Assembly: GCA_011055585.1 (NCBI GenBank)
Contig: DRGT01000083.1
Location: 1 to 18,041 of the forward strand
Direction: 5' to 3'
Source of the DNA: Candidatus Nitrosopumilus sp.
GTDB taxonomy: Archaea; Thermoproteota; Nitrososphaeria; Nitrososphaerales; Nitrosopumilaceae
Length of the DNA: 18,041 nucleotides
Below are positions 1 through 7,340 of this stretch, piece after piece. The translations under genes were made by a program, and so were the position numbers. The notes under the pieces were generated by a model. That model was not told the DNA's origin. It searched no databases and saw only the letters and a list, made by a program, of their open reading frames with translations. The stretch's first letter is position 1; every line of letters starts with the position of its first letter.

Positions 1-40
1 CATGAGTAGATTTATTTTCGTAAAAAATTGAGAGGAATTA

Positions 41-1402
41 TTGGCAATTTTACCTATTGATGGAGGAAGATATGGCACAAAAGAAATGGTCGCGATTTTT
101 AAGGAACAGAAAAAAATTGATTATCAATTAGAAATCGAAGGTGCTGTAGCAGTATCTCAAAGTGAGATTGGAATGATTCCAAAAACAGTTGGAAAAAATA
201 TTCTAAACACAGCTAAATCTGGAAAAATTACTGCAAAAAGAATCAAACAGTTAGAAGCAAAAAGTGATCATGATACTGCAGCTCTTGTTGAGGCGCTAAG
301 TGAAAAATGTAAACCTGAAGCAAAACCATGGGTCCATTATGGATTAACAAGTGGGGATTTGGTTGATACTAGTAATTCAATGCAAATGAAAGATGCATTC
401 ATCATCATACAACCAAAAGTTGCAAAACTTGGATTACTTTTGGCAAAAAGGGCTGTAAAATATAAAAACATACCAGCTGTTGGTCGAACACATGGTCAAC
501 ATACAAGCATCATTTCCTTTGGATTAAAGTTTGCAAATTGGGCTTCAGAAATGAGTACGCACTTGCAAAGAATTGAAGAAATGAAAAAAAGAGTGTTAAT
601 TTGTAAAACACTAGGTGTTGTTGGAACAGGTTCAATGATGGGTTCAAAAGCAGTCGAAGTTCAAAAAAGAGTCGCTAAAAAATTAAAGCTATTTCCCGCT
701 GAAGTTGCAACTCAGATTGTTCCAAGAGAGAGATATGCTGAATATGTTTTTCAACTTGCACTTTTGGGTGCAACTCTTGAGAAAATTTCTATTGAGATTC
801 GTAACCTGCAGAGAACCGAAATCGATGAAGTTTCAGAACACTTCAAAAAAGGCCAAATGGGAAGCAGTGCCGTTCCAATGAAAAGAAATCCAATCAAAAG
901 TGAGAGAGTTTCTTCATTATCAAAGCTCTTGCGTAGCCACATAGGAACTTCATTTGAGAACATTCCCCTATGGCATGAGAGAGATCTATCTAATTCAGCA
1001 AATGAGAGATTCATCATTCCAATGTGTTCTATTCTGCTTGATGAGATGATAGAAACAATGATTCGAATAATTCAGAATCTTCAAGTAAATGAAAAGAAAA
1101 TAAAACAAAATCTCTCCATTACAAAAGGACAAATCTTTGCTGAATTTGTTTTAGAAGCATTAATCAAAAAAGGAATTCCGAGATTTTCTGCATATAGAGA
1201 TGTTCAAAGAGTTGCTTTTGCTGCAAACGACAAAGATATTCATTTCATTGATGCTATAAGACAAGATAAGAAAATCTCATCAAAGCTTACTGAAAAAGAA
1301 ATAAAATCAATTTTCTCTCCAGAAAATCGTCTTGGCGCATCTGTTTCAATAATTAATAATGTAAATAGAACAGTTCAAAAAACTGCGAGAAAATTCATCT
1401 AG
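41..1402 (+). CDS. purB: Adenylosuccinate lyase
   Basis: The product is a 453-residue fumarase/aspartase-superfamily enzyme. It splits adenylosuccinate to AMP and SAICAR to AICAR in purine synthesis, both with release of fumarate, and acts as a cytosolic tetramer. Seen in the sequence: HDT near residue 77, TSGD at 103-106, GRTHGQHT at 148-155, and the superfamily signature GSSAVPMKRNP at 274-284, which lies in the mobile loop that carries the catalytic serine. The length is normal for archaeal and Gram-positive PurB. The start is a TTG codon: the reading MAILPIDGGRYGT matches the conserved PurB N-terminus, and GAGG at 32-35 sits 5 nt upstream. A TATA-like TTTATTTT at 11-18 also lies about 26 nt before it. 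The last 8 bp overlap the end of the convergent asparagine-synthase-like gene. Function is highly confident. Confidence 0.96.
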   Translation: MAILPIDGGRYGTKEMVAIFKEQKKIDYQLEIEGAVAVSQSEIGMIPKTVGKNILNTAKSGKITAKRIKQLEAKSDHDTAALVEALSEKCKPEAKPWVHYGLTSGDLVDTSNSMQMKDAFIIIQPKVAKLGLLLAKRAVKYKNIPAVGRTHGQHTSIISFGLKFANWASEMSTHLQRIEEMKKRVLICKTLGVVGTGSMMGSKAVEVQKRVAKKLKLFPAEVATQIVPRERYAEYVFQLALLGATLEKISIEIRNLQRTEIDEVSEHFKKGQMGSSAVPMKRNPIKSERVSSLSKLLRSHIGTSFENIPLWHERDLSNSANERFIIPMCSILLDEMIETMIRIIQNLQVNEKKIKQNLSITKGQIFAEFVLEALIKKGIPRFSAYRDVQRVAFAANDKDIHFIDAIRQDKKISSKLTEKEIKSIFSPENRLGASVSIINNVNRTVQKTARKFI

Positions 1403-2147
1403 ATTTTAGTAACGCTTTGTGAATTAGCGAACCATATTGCAATGCTTTTTTCCTTTTGTTTGTAGAAATTTCAGGTACGCCAATTTTAGATGCTAATTTT
1501 CTAATGATGTGTTTTCGCATCAAATCATCTTTTCCGGTAATTTTTTCTGAAACAGGAATGGATTTTGCATATTCAATGAATTCTTTTGATAATAGTGGTT
1601 GAATGATTCGTACTCCAAATTCTGAAGTGACTTCGTTTACTGCCTGCATCATTTTTTGTTCATTTTCAAGTTTTGAATTCATCAGTTCTATTACTTTATC
1701 TTCTCCTTTTTCAATTGCTTCTCTGTAAGCATTGTAACCGCAGAAAAGCTCATCAATTCCATTTGCAGTTACAACTTTTTTAATTCCAAGACTATTTGCT
1801 AACTTTGCAACATAATAAAATGCAATACAATTTTCATTCCATGAAAGATTGTCAGTGTTAATTTTTTTATTAATTTTTGAAGCAATTTCATTAAATGAAT
1901 CATGATCAATTTCAGAAATTTCATGACGGAGTTTTAAAATTGCGTTTACATCCTTTGCAAAGGCTATATCATGAGAGTCGGGAAATCCAATTGTTAGTAG
2001 GGTTATGTCAAATTCAAGATCTTTACAGATTTTTGATACTAGTGTGCTATCAACACCCCCTGAAAACGCAATTCCGATTTTCTTTTCTGTGATCGATTCT
2101 TTGACAGCGTTTTGAATTTCTGTTAAGAGTTGGTTTTCCTTTTGCAT
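1395..2147 (-). CDS. Stand-alone asparagine synthase-type ATP-pyrophosphatase domain protein
   Basis: This 250-residue protein matches the C-terminal synthetase domain of asparagine synthase (adenine-nucleotide alpha-hydrolase fold). The PP-loop SGGVDS is at residues 29-34, and the second family motif, here TANGIDELFCGY, is at 127-138 (GADELFGGY in AsnB). It has no N-terminal glutamine amidotransferase domain, so it cannot make ammonia from glutamine by itself. It could use free ammonia, which is plausible in an ammonia oxidiser, or adenylate a carboxyl group other than aspartate's. In the family, such domains activate a carboxylate as an acyl-AMP. The substrate cannot be read from the sequence. 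The gene converges on purB with an 8-bp overlap and diverges from the carbinolamine dehydratase gene across a 51-bp promoter region. The family call is firm; asparagine as product is only an inference. Confidence 0.85.
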   Translation of the reverse strand: MQKENQLLTEIQNAVKESITEKKIGIAFSGGVDSTLVSKICKDLEFDITLLTIGFPDSHDIAFAKDVNAILKLRHEISEIDHDSFNEIASKINKKINTDNLSWNENCIAFYYVAKLANSLGIKKVVTANGIDELFCGYNAYREAIEKGEDKVIELMNSKLENEQKMMQAVNEVTSEFGVRIIQPLLSKEFIEYAKSIPVSEKITGKDDLMRKHIIRKLASKIGVPEISTNKRKKALQYGSLIHKALLKSR

Positions 2148-2164
2148 GAAAGAGGGATACAGGT

Positions 2165-2180
2165 TTATCTATTAATTTGA
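2165..2180. promoter_or_regulatory. Shared divergent TATA element, AsnB-like gene / carbinolamine dehydratase
   Basis: The 51 bp between the two divergent start codons contain one palindromic ATTAAT at 2171-2176. Its centre is about 26 nt from each ATG (2147 on the minus strand, 2199 on the plus strand). That is the spacing expected for leaderless archaeal transcripts in both directions. Function as a bidirectional promoter is inferred. Confidence 0.5.
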
Positions 2181-2198
2181 TTATGAGAATTGTAATTC

Positions 2199-2483
2199 AT
2201 GGCTCCAGAGAAATTATCATCTGATGAAATAGAAAATGAACTCAAAAGTTTAGATGGTTGGTCGGTAGTCAATGGTAAACTGCATAAAGACTTTCAATTT
2301 GACGACTTTAACCAGGCATTTGGCTTTATGGCCAGAGCCTCAATGCATATTGAAAAAATGAATCATCATCCAGAGTGGTTTAACGTATACAACAAACTTA
2401 GTGTTGATTTAATGACTCATGACGCAGGTGGCATCACCCAAAACGATGTTAATCTTGCAAAAATTCTTAACTCTTTAGTTTAG
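2199..2483 (+). CDS. Pterin-4a-carbinolamine dehydratase
   Basis: The product is a 94-residue protein of the PCD/DCoH family. The family dehydrates 4a-hydroxytetrahydropterins to quinonoid dihydropterin, which regenerates pterin cofactor after aromatic amino acid hydroxylation. Seen: the active-site stretch EKMNHHPEW at residues 52-60, then [17 protein letters not shown] at 64-80, which together give the conserved NHHP and THDAGG residues. The length is typical. The ATG lies about 26 nt after the shared ATTAAT element, consistent with a leaderless start. The next gene is a pyruvoyltetrahydropterin-synthase homologue, so the pair suggests a shared pterin role. No aromatic amino acid hydroxylase is visible in the window, so the natural pterin substrate is unknown. 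Some homologues serve other roles, such as molybdopterin-related ones. Family assignment is very confident. Confidence 0.93.
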   Translation: MAPEKLSSDEIENELKSLDGWSVVNGKLHKDFQFDDFNQAFGFMARASMHIEKMNHHPEWFNVYNKLSVDLMTHDAGGITQNDVNLAKILNSLV

Positions 2484-2494
2484 TACTTTAGAAT

Positions 2495-2503
2495 TTATAT
2501 ACA
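2495..2503 (+). promoter_or_regulatory. TATA-like box for the PTPS/QueD-like gene
   Basis: TTTATATAC is centred about 27 nt before the ATG at 2526, the expected distance for a leaderless archaeal transcript. It suggests the pterin synthase gene can be transcribed separately from the dehydratase gene, which ends 42 bp upstream. Confidence 0.5.
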
Positions 2504-2525
2504 GAATACAATTCATTTTTCACAA

Positions 2526-3341
2526 ATGGCATCAAGTCCTGCAGTATTAGATTCTGACTTTAGATATATCGATAAAAAGGGAAATCTAATGAAAACTCGT
2601 ACAGAGTTATCAATTGCACAAATGCTTACCTTTTTGGAACAAGATTATGAATACAATTATGAATTAACTATTAACGGTAAATCCTTCATTGTTAATTTCA
2701 AAACAGACAATGGATTGATTGAAGTAATTGATAATGAAGATGACATAAAAAAATACAAAGACATCAAAGAACTTTCTCCAGAAACAAAAATTATGGCAAT
2801 TGGTCATCCAAAATATTCTGCACAAATTAGTGAGCTTGAAGAGATTGTGTTCTATGACAAAAAAAGTCCTCAGACAGGCTCGATTTTTATAGAAGATCCT
2901 TCATTTGCATTTGATTATGCACACATTCTTCCTCTAGTGGAAAAATGCTCTATTCTACATGGACATACATCTTCTGTTATGGTAGAATTAGTTGGACAGA
3001 TGAAAAATAATCTCTTAATTGACTTTGGTGAAGCAAAACAAATTATCAAAAATGTTCTTGGTGCTTTTGATCATAAATTCTTCATAAATAGAAGATACCT
3101 CAAAGAAGAAGACGATTCTCACTACAAAATAGTGTTTGAAGGTCCGAAAGGAATGTTTGATCTTCAAGTTCCAAAAAATACTACATATCTCTTAGAAGGA
3201 GAAGCTACGGTAGAAAACCTATCAACTGAGCTTATCAAACTACTAGCACCAAAGTTGCCATCAAATGTTGAAGCTATTGGAGTTTACATTTACGAAGGAT
3301 ACAACAAAGGTGCTCACATTATATCAAAGCTAGATAAATAA
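2526..3341 (+). CDS. 6-pyruvoyltetrahydropterin synthase / QueD-like enzyme with extra N-terminal domain
   Basis: The product has 271 residues. The C-terminal part (about 125-271) is a PTPS/QueD domain. The zinc histidines are H133, H145 and H147. The catalytic cysteine is C141, in a C-x3-HGH arrangement as in QueD enzymes. The Asp-His pair is FDH at 181-183, and a C-terminal glutamate, E257, lies in IYEGYNKGA. These enzymes act on dihydroneopterin triphosphate and give pyruvoyl- or carboxy-tetrahydropterin, for pterin or 7-deazaguanine (archaeosine) synthesis. Residues 1-120 are not part of the usual enzyme, which has about 120-150 residues. This region has an E27 helix followed by a beta-hairpin with SFIVNF and LIEVID, which resembles a degenerate PD-(D/E)XK nuclease fold. 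It follows the carbinolamine dehydratase gene and ends 6 bp before valS. The catalytic class is confident; the exact product is not. Confidence 0.85.
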   Translation: MASSPAVLDSDFRYIDKKGNLMKTRTELSIAQMLTFLEQDYEYNYELTINGKSFIVNFKTDNGLIEVIDNEDDIKKYKDIKELSPETKIMAIGHPKYSAQISELEEIVFYDKKSPQTGSIFIEDPSFAFDYAHILPLVEKCSILHGHTSSVMVELVGQMKNNLLIDFGEAKQIIKNVLGAFDHKFFINRRYLKEEDDSHYKIVFEGPKGMFDLQVPKNTTYLLEGEATVENLSTELIKLLAPKLPSNVEAIGVYIYEGYNKGAHIISKLDK

Positions 3342-3347
3342 TAGGAA

Positions 3348-5663
3348 ATGGAGCCAAAAATTCAAGAGAAAGCTTGGAATCCTGAATTAGAATTAAAGAT
3401 ACTAAAACAATGGGAGGAATCTCACCTTTACGATTTTGTTCCTAAAGAAGAGAACTTTACAATAGACACTCCTCCCCCATATCCTTCGGGACGACCTTGG
3501 CACATTGGTGCTGCAGCTCATTATGCGCAGATAGATATGATTGCAAGAACCGCTAGAATGGGTGGAAAAAATGTGTTTTTTCCACTTGGAATTGATAGAA
3601 ATGGGTTACCGGTGGAGCTTTACACAGAAAAAAAGTACAACATCAGAATGCGTGAAACAGAACGTGGAAAGTTTCTAGATCTTTGTAAAGAAGCACTAGA
3701 TGATTTAGAGGCTGAAATGATTCAGATAATGAAAAACCTTGGTCTTAGTGGTGATTTAGAAAATCATTACAGGACAGATTCGGAAGAATACAGAGCGTTA
3801 ACGCAGGCCACATTCATCGATTTATGGAATAAAGGAATGATTTACCTTGCAAACAGGCCAAATAACTATGATTGGGTTTCAGGAACTACAATTGCAGATG
3901 CTGAAATCACTTACTTAGATATTACAACAAAACTTGTTTACATGAAATTTCAGATTAAAGATTCTGATAAAACTATAACAATTGCCAGTACAAGACCTGA
4001 ACTTTTGTGTGCATGTAAAACAATTATAGTTAATGAAGAAGATGAAAGATACACTGATTTAATTGGGAAAAAAGTAATTGTTCCAATTTCAAATCAAGAA
4101 GTTGAAATTAAAACACATCATTCCACTCAAAAAGATTTTGGTTCTGGTGCAGTAATGGTGTGTAGTTATGGTGATCATAATGATGTTGCATTATTTAGAG
4201 AATTAAAACTTGAAGAGGTAATTGCAATTGGATTAGATGGAAGAATGACTGAAGCAGCGGGTGAATATGCAACACTCAGACCAAAACAAGCAAGAGCAAA
4301 AATCATTGAGGATTTAGAGAGGAAAGGATTTCTTAAAAAAACCGAAGACATTGTACACAGAACGCCAGTATCTGAAAGAAGTAAAAATCCAATTGAAATC
4401 ATTCCAATGGAAGAATACTATCTAAAACAATTAGATTCAGTTGAAAAGATGAAAAAATTAGGATCTGAAATTAAATTTTATCCTTCAATGCATAAACAAA
4501 TTCTCATGAACTGGCTTGATTCAATTAATATTGATTGGCCAATTTCAAGACGAAGATATTATGGTACTGAAATTCCCATCTGGTATTGCAAAAATTGTTC
4601 AGAACCACACGTACCAGAACCTGGAAAATACTACATGCCATGGAAAGAGGATTCACCAATAAAACAATGCAAAAAATGTAGTTCTACAGATTTTGTAGGC
4701 GAGGAAAGGACGTTTGACACATGGATGGATTCAAGCATTTCACCACTTTTTGTTTCAAAATATTCCAAAGATGATGATTTTTTCAAAAAAACATATCCTG
4801 CTACAATTAGACCACAGGCAAAAGACATTGTTCGTACATGGTTGTACTATACATTGCTTAGATGCGAACAACTAACTGGAAAAAAACCATGGTCAGAAGC
4901 TTGGATTATGGGTTATGGTCTTGATGAAAAAGGAATGAAGATGAGTAAAAGCAAAGGAAATGCAATTGATCCTCTTCCAGTAATTCAAAAAATGGGAGCT
5001 GATACATTTCGGTTTTGGAGTGCAAGTGAGATTAATCATGGATATGATTTTAGATGCAACGAACAAAAAATTGAATCTACAAAAAAATTTCTTAGTAAAC
5101 TTTGGAATGTTTCAAGATTTTTGTCTAGTTTTCCTGTAATTGATTCAGGAACTCCTTCTGCCACAGACAAGTGGATTTTATCAGAGCTTGACAAACTTGT
5201 GGAAGAATGCAAGAAAGGTTACAAAGAATACAACTTTTTCGTGCCAGCAATTGCACTTCGAGAATTTACATGGAATGTTTTTGCAGCACACTATATTGAG
5301 ATGGTTAAGGTAAGAGCGTATGGTATTGGGTTTTCAGAAGAAGAAAAAAATGGAGCTATTTACACACTTCACAAAGTATTATCGACTATTTTGAAACTAT
5401 TAGCACCAATAACTCCATTTATCACTGACTATTTGTGGCAGACTTTGTATTCAAAAGAAAGTATTCACAAAGAGATGCAAGTGGAAAAAGAATCTCATGG
5501 AGATATGACAAAATTCACGAAGGAAATTACAGAATTTAATTCGAAAATATGGAATGAGAAAAAGGCAAAAGGACTTTCACTAAAGGATTCTATTGCAATT
5601 ACTGTTCCTGAAGGTTTATCACAGTTTGAAAAAGATTTGAAATCGATGCATAATCTAAAGTGA
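3348..5663 (+). CDS. valS: Valyl-tRNA synthetase
   Basis: The product is a class I aminoacyl-tRNA synthetase of 771 residues that charges tRNA-Val in the cytosol. Seen in order: a HIGH-type motif, WHIGA, at 51-55 following PPPYPSG; the connective-polypeptide editing domain with STRPELLCACKTIIVN; SRRRYYGTEIPIW; a zinc-binding knuckle pair at C414/C417 and C441/C444; DTWMDSSISPL, the archaeal ValRS form that separates it from IleRS and LeuRS; KMSKS at 531-535 followed by GNAIDPLP; and a helical anticodon-binding domain from about 580. The protein ends soon after that domain. It is therefore shorter than many ValRS proteins and lacks the long C-terminal coiled coil of bacterial enzymes. The ATG lies 6 bp after the PTPS-like stop, so the two are probably co-transcribed. 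It converges on pdxT with a 22-bp gap. Confidence 0.94.
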   Translation: MEPKIQEKAWNPELELKILKQWEESHLYDFVPKEENFTIDTPPPYPSGRPWHIGAAAHYAQIDMIARTARMGGKNVFFPLGIDRNGLPVELYTEKKYNIRMRETERGKFLDLCKEALDDLEAEMIQIMKNLGLSGDLENHYRTDSEEYRALTQATFIDLWNKGMIYLANRPNNYDWVSGTTIADAEITYLDITTKLVYMKFQIKDSDKTITIASTRPELLCACKTIIVNEEDERYTDLIGKKVIVPISNQEVEIKTHHSTQKDFGSGAVMVCSYGDHNDVALFRELKLEEVIAIGLDGRMTEAAGEYATLRPKQARAKIIEDLERKGFLKKTEDIVHRTPVSERSKNPIEIIPMEEYYLKQLDSVEKMKKLGSEIKFYPSMHKQILMNWLDSINIDWPISRRRYYGTEIPIWYCKNCSEPHVPEPGKYYMPWKEDSPIKQCKKCSSTDFVGEERTFDTWMDSSISPLFVSKYSKDDDFFKKTYPATIRPQAKDIVRTWLYYTLLRCEQLTGKKPWSEAWIMGYGLDEKGMKMSKSKGNAIDPLPVIQKMGADTFRFWSASEINHGYDFRCNEQKIESTKKFLSKLWNVSRFLSSFPVIDSGTPSATDKWILSELDKLVEECKKGYKEYNFFVPAIALREFTWNVFAAHYIEMVKVRAYGIGFSEEEKNGAIYTLHKVLSTILKLLAPITPFITDYLWQTLYSKESIHKEMQVEKESHGDMTKFTKEITEFNSKIWNEKKAKGLSLKDSIAITVPEGLSQFEKDLKSMHNLK

Positions 5664-5685
5664 TTATACTTTCATAATGACAAAA

Positions 5686-6309
5686 CTAGTTTTCTTTTGT
5701 TTGTTTTGTCATATTCAAAAAATACTTGTGTAATGAAACATCTGATGTAAGTTCTGGATGAAATGCTGTTGCCAAAATATTGTTCTGTTTTACTGCAATA
5801 ATTTCATCATTAAATTTTGAGATAGTTTCAACGTTGTCACCAACCTCAATAATTGTTGGTGCACGAATGAAAACTCCATTAAATTTTGGAATGTTTATTG
5901 AACTCATCTCAACATTAGCCTCAAAGGATTCTTTTTGTCTACCAAAAGAGTTTCTCTCTACATGTACATCAAGTAGTTCTAATAACGGTTGATCAGTTGT
6001 TCCAACAATTCTGTCTTTTGCTTCTTTTGATAACAAAATCAAGCCTGCACAAATTCCAAACACAGGCATACCACCTTCAATTTTTTCTTTAATTTTTTTC
6101 AAAGAACCATTAATCAAGGATAGCTGTCCAATCATTGTACTTTCTCCTCCAGGAATTATTAATCCATCAAGTTCTGAGATTTGTTCAGGAGTTTTTACAG
6201 TTTGTACTTTACCATTAATTTCTAATTCTTCTAAAGCATTTTGTGTAAAACGAACATTTTCTTCTACATCTCCTTGAATAGCTAAAACTCCAATATTTAA
6301 TTCACTCAT
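5686..6309 (-). CDS. pdxT: Pyridoxal 5'-phosphate synthase, glutaminase subunit
   Basis: The product is a class I (triad) glutamine amidotransferase of 207 residues. It hydrolyses glutamine and channels the ammonia to PdxS in the PLP synthase complex (up to 12 PdxS plus 12 PdxT). Seen: GGESTM at 54-59, the nucleophile C87 in [11 protein letters not shown], the PdxT-specific VERNSFGRQ at 117-125, and the triad residues H184 and E186 in [10 protein letters not shown]. The length is typical. The ATG overlaps the pdxS stop region by 4 bp, which indicates translational coupling and balanced subunit production. Nothing appears to be missing. Function is highly confident. Confidence 0.96.
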   Translation of the reverse strand: MSELNIGVLAIQGDVEENVRFTQNALEELEINGKVQTVKTPEQISELDGLIIPGGESTMIGQLSLINGSLKKIKEKIEGGMPVFGICAGLILLSKEAKDRIVGTTDQPLLELLDVHVERNSFGRQKESFEANVEMSSINIPKFNGVFIRAPTIIEVGDNVETISKFNDEIIAVKQNNILATAFHPELTSDVSLHKYFLNMTKQTKEN

Positions 6310-7274
6310 ACAGTACTACCACGTTCTTGCATTCTTAATTCTAATTTGTCAACATCTAATCCTAACATTGATTGTCTTTCATCAATCATTTTTTGAGCTT
6401 CTTTGACTTTGTCTGGGTCTTCCCAGAATGTTGTTGCAAGAACGACTGCTCTTGCTCGTTCTTTTGCATCATCTACTTTGAAAATTCCTGAACCAACAAA
6501 AATTCCATCACATCCTAATGACATCAAATATGCTGCATCAGCAGGTGTCGCAATTCCACCTGCTGCAAAATTAACAACCGGTAATCTTCCAATCTTTGCA
6601 GTTTCTTTTACAAGGTCGTATGATACATGAAATTCTCTTGCCATCTTGACAAGGTCTTGTTCGTCTCCGGAATCATAAATTGACTTTATTGTTCTTAATT
6701 CATCATTTACTTTTTTGATATGAGTAACAGCTTCTGCAACATTTCCTGTTCCAGGTTCTCCTTTAGTTCTAATCATTGCTGCTCCTTCTTCGACTCTACG
6801 CAATGCTTCTGCTAGTGAGCGTGCACCATTAACAAATGGAGTTGTAAAGTCCCATTTCCAAATGTGATGATTCTCATCAGCTGGTGTTAGAACTTCTGAT
6901 TCATCAATCATGTCAACATCAGTTTCTGCAAGAACTTTTGCTTCATACACATGTCCAATTCTGCATTTTGCCATGACAGGAATTGTTACGGAATCCATAA
7001 TGTCTTGAATTACTCTAATACTTGCAGTTCTTGCAACACCACCAGCTGCTCTTACATCTGATGGAAGTTTATCTAAAACCATTACAGAAACAGCACCGGC
7101 CTCTTCTGCGATTTGAGCTTGCTCAACTGTTGTGACATCCATAACAACTCCATTTTTTAGCATGTGAGCAAAGCCACGTTTTACAGTTGAAGTGCCACGA
7201 ATAACAGAATTGGAATCTATACTTTCATTGATTACACCCTTTGCATTTTTTATATCACCAGAAAGAGGAATCAT
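6306..7274 (-). CDS. pdxS: Pyridoxal 5'-phosphate synthase, lyase subunit
   Basis: The product is a 322-residue (beta/alpha)8-barrel protein that makes PLP from ribose 5-phosphate, glyceraldehyde 3-phosphate and ammonia (DXP-independent route). Seen: D46 in VVMDV; K103 in MAKCRIGH, matching the lysine that forms the first Schiff base in the family; and K171 in [14 protein letters not shown], matching the second lysine. The barrel core begins near residue 29 with [12 protein letters not shown]. The first 25 or so residues extend beyond most bacterial PdxS N-termini. The ATG at 7274 lies about 25 nt after a TATA-like element at 7294-7303, which supports this start and the extension. It forms an operon with pdxT (4-bp overlap). 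Function is highly confident. Confidence 0.96.
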   Translation of the reverse strand: MIPLSGDIKNAKGVINESIDSNSVIRGTSTVKRGFAHMLKNGVVMDVTTVEQAQIAEEAGAVSVMVLDKLPSDVRAAGGVARTASIRVIQDIMDSVTIPVMAKCRIGHVYEAKVLAETDVDMIDESEVLTPADENHHIWKWDFTTPFVNGARSLAEALRRVEEGAAMIRTKGEPGTGNVAEAVTHIKKVNDELRTIKSIYDSGDEQDLVKMAREFHVSYDLVKETAKIGRLPVVNFAAGGIATPADAAYLMSLGCDGIFVGSGIFKVDDAKERARAVVLATTFWEDPDKVKEAQKMIDERQSMLGLDVDKLELRMQERGSTV

Positions 7275-7293
7275 GAGTTTATGTTAGCTCATG

Positions 7294-7303
7294 GATATTT
7301 ATT
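7294..7303 (-). promoter_or_regulatory. TATA-like box for pdxS-pdxT
   Basis: On the minus strand this reads AATAAATATC, centred about 25 nt before the pdxS ATG at 7274. That is the leaderless spacing seen at other genes in the window. Inferred from position and composition only. Confidence 0.45.
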
Positions 7304-7340
7304 CTATTAAACCTAAATGCTGTCTAAGAAAACATCTATT

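Noticed and set aside
1..40. Divergent gene starting at the minus-strand ATG at positions 3-1
   Set aside because: Only the start codon is inside the window, and the single TATA-like stretch at 11-18 is too close to it. It cannot be supported.
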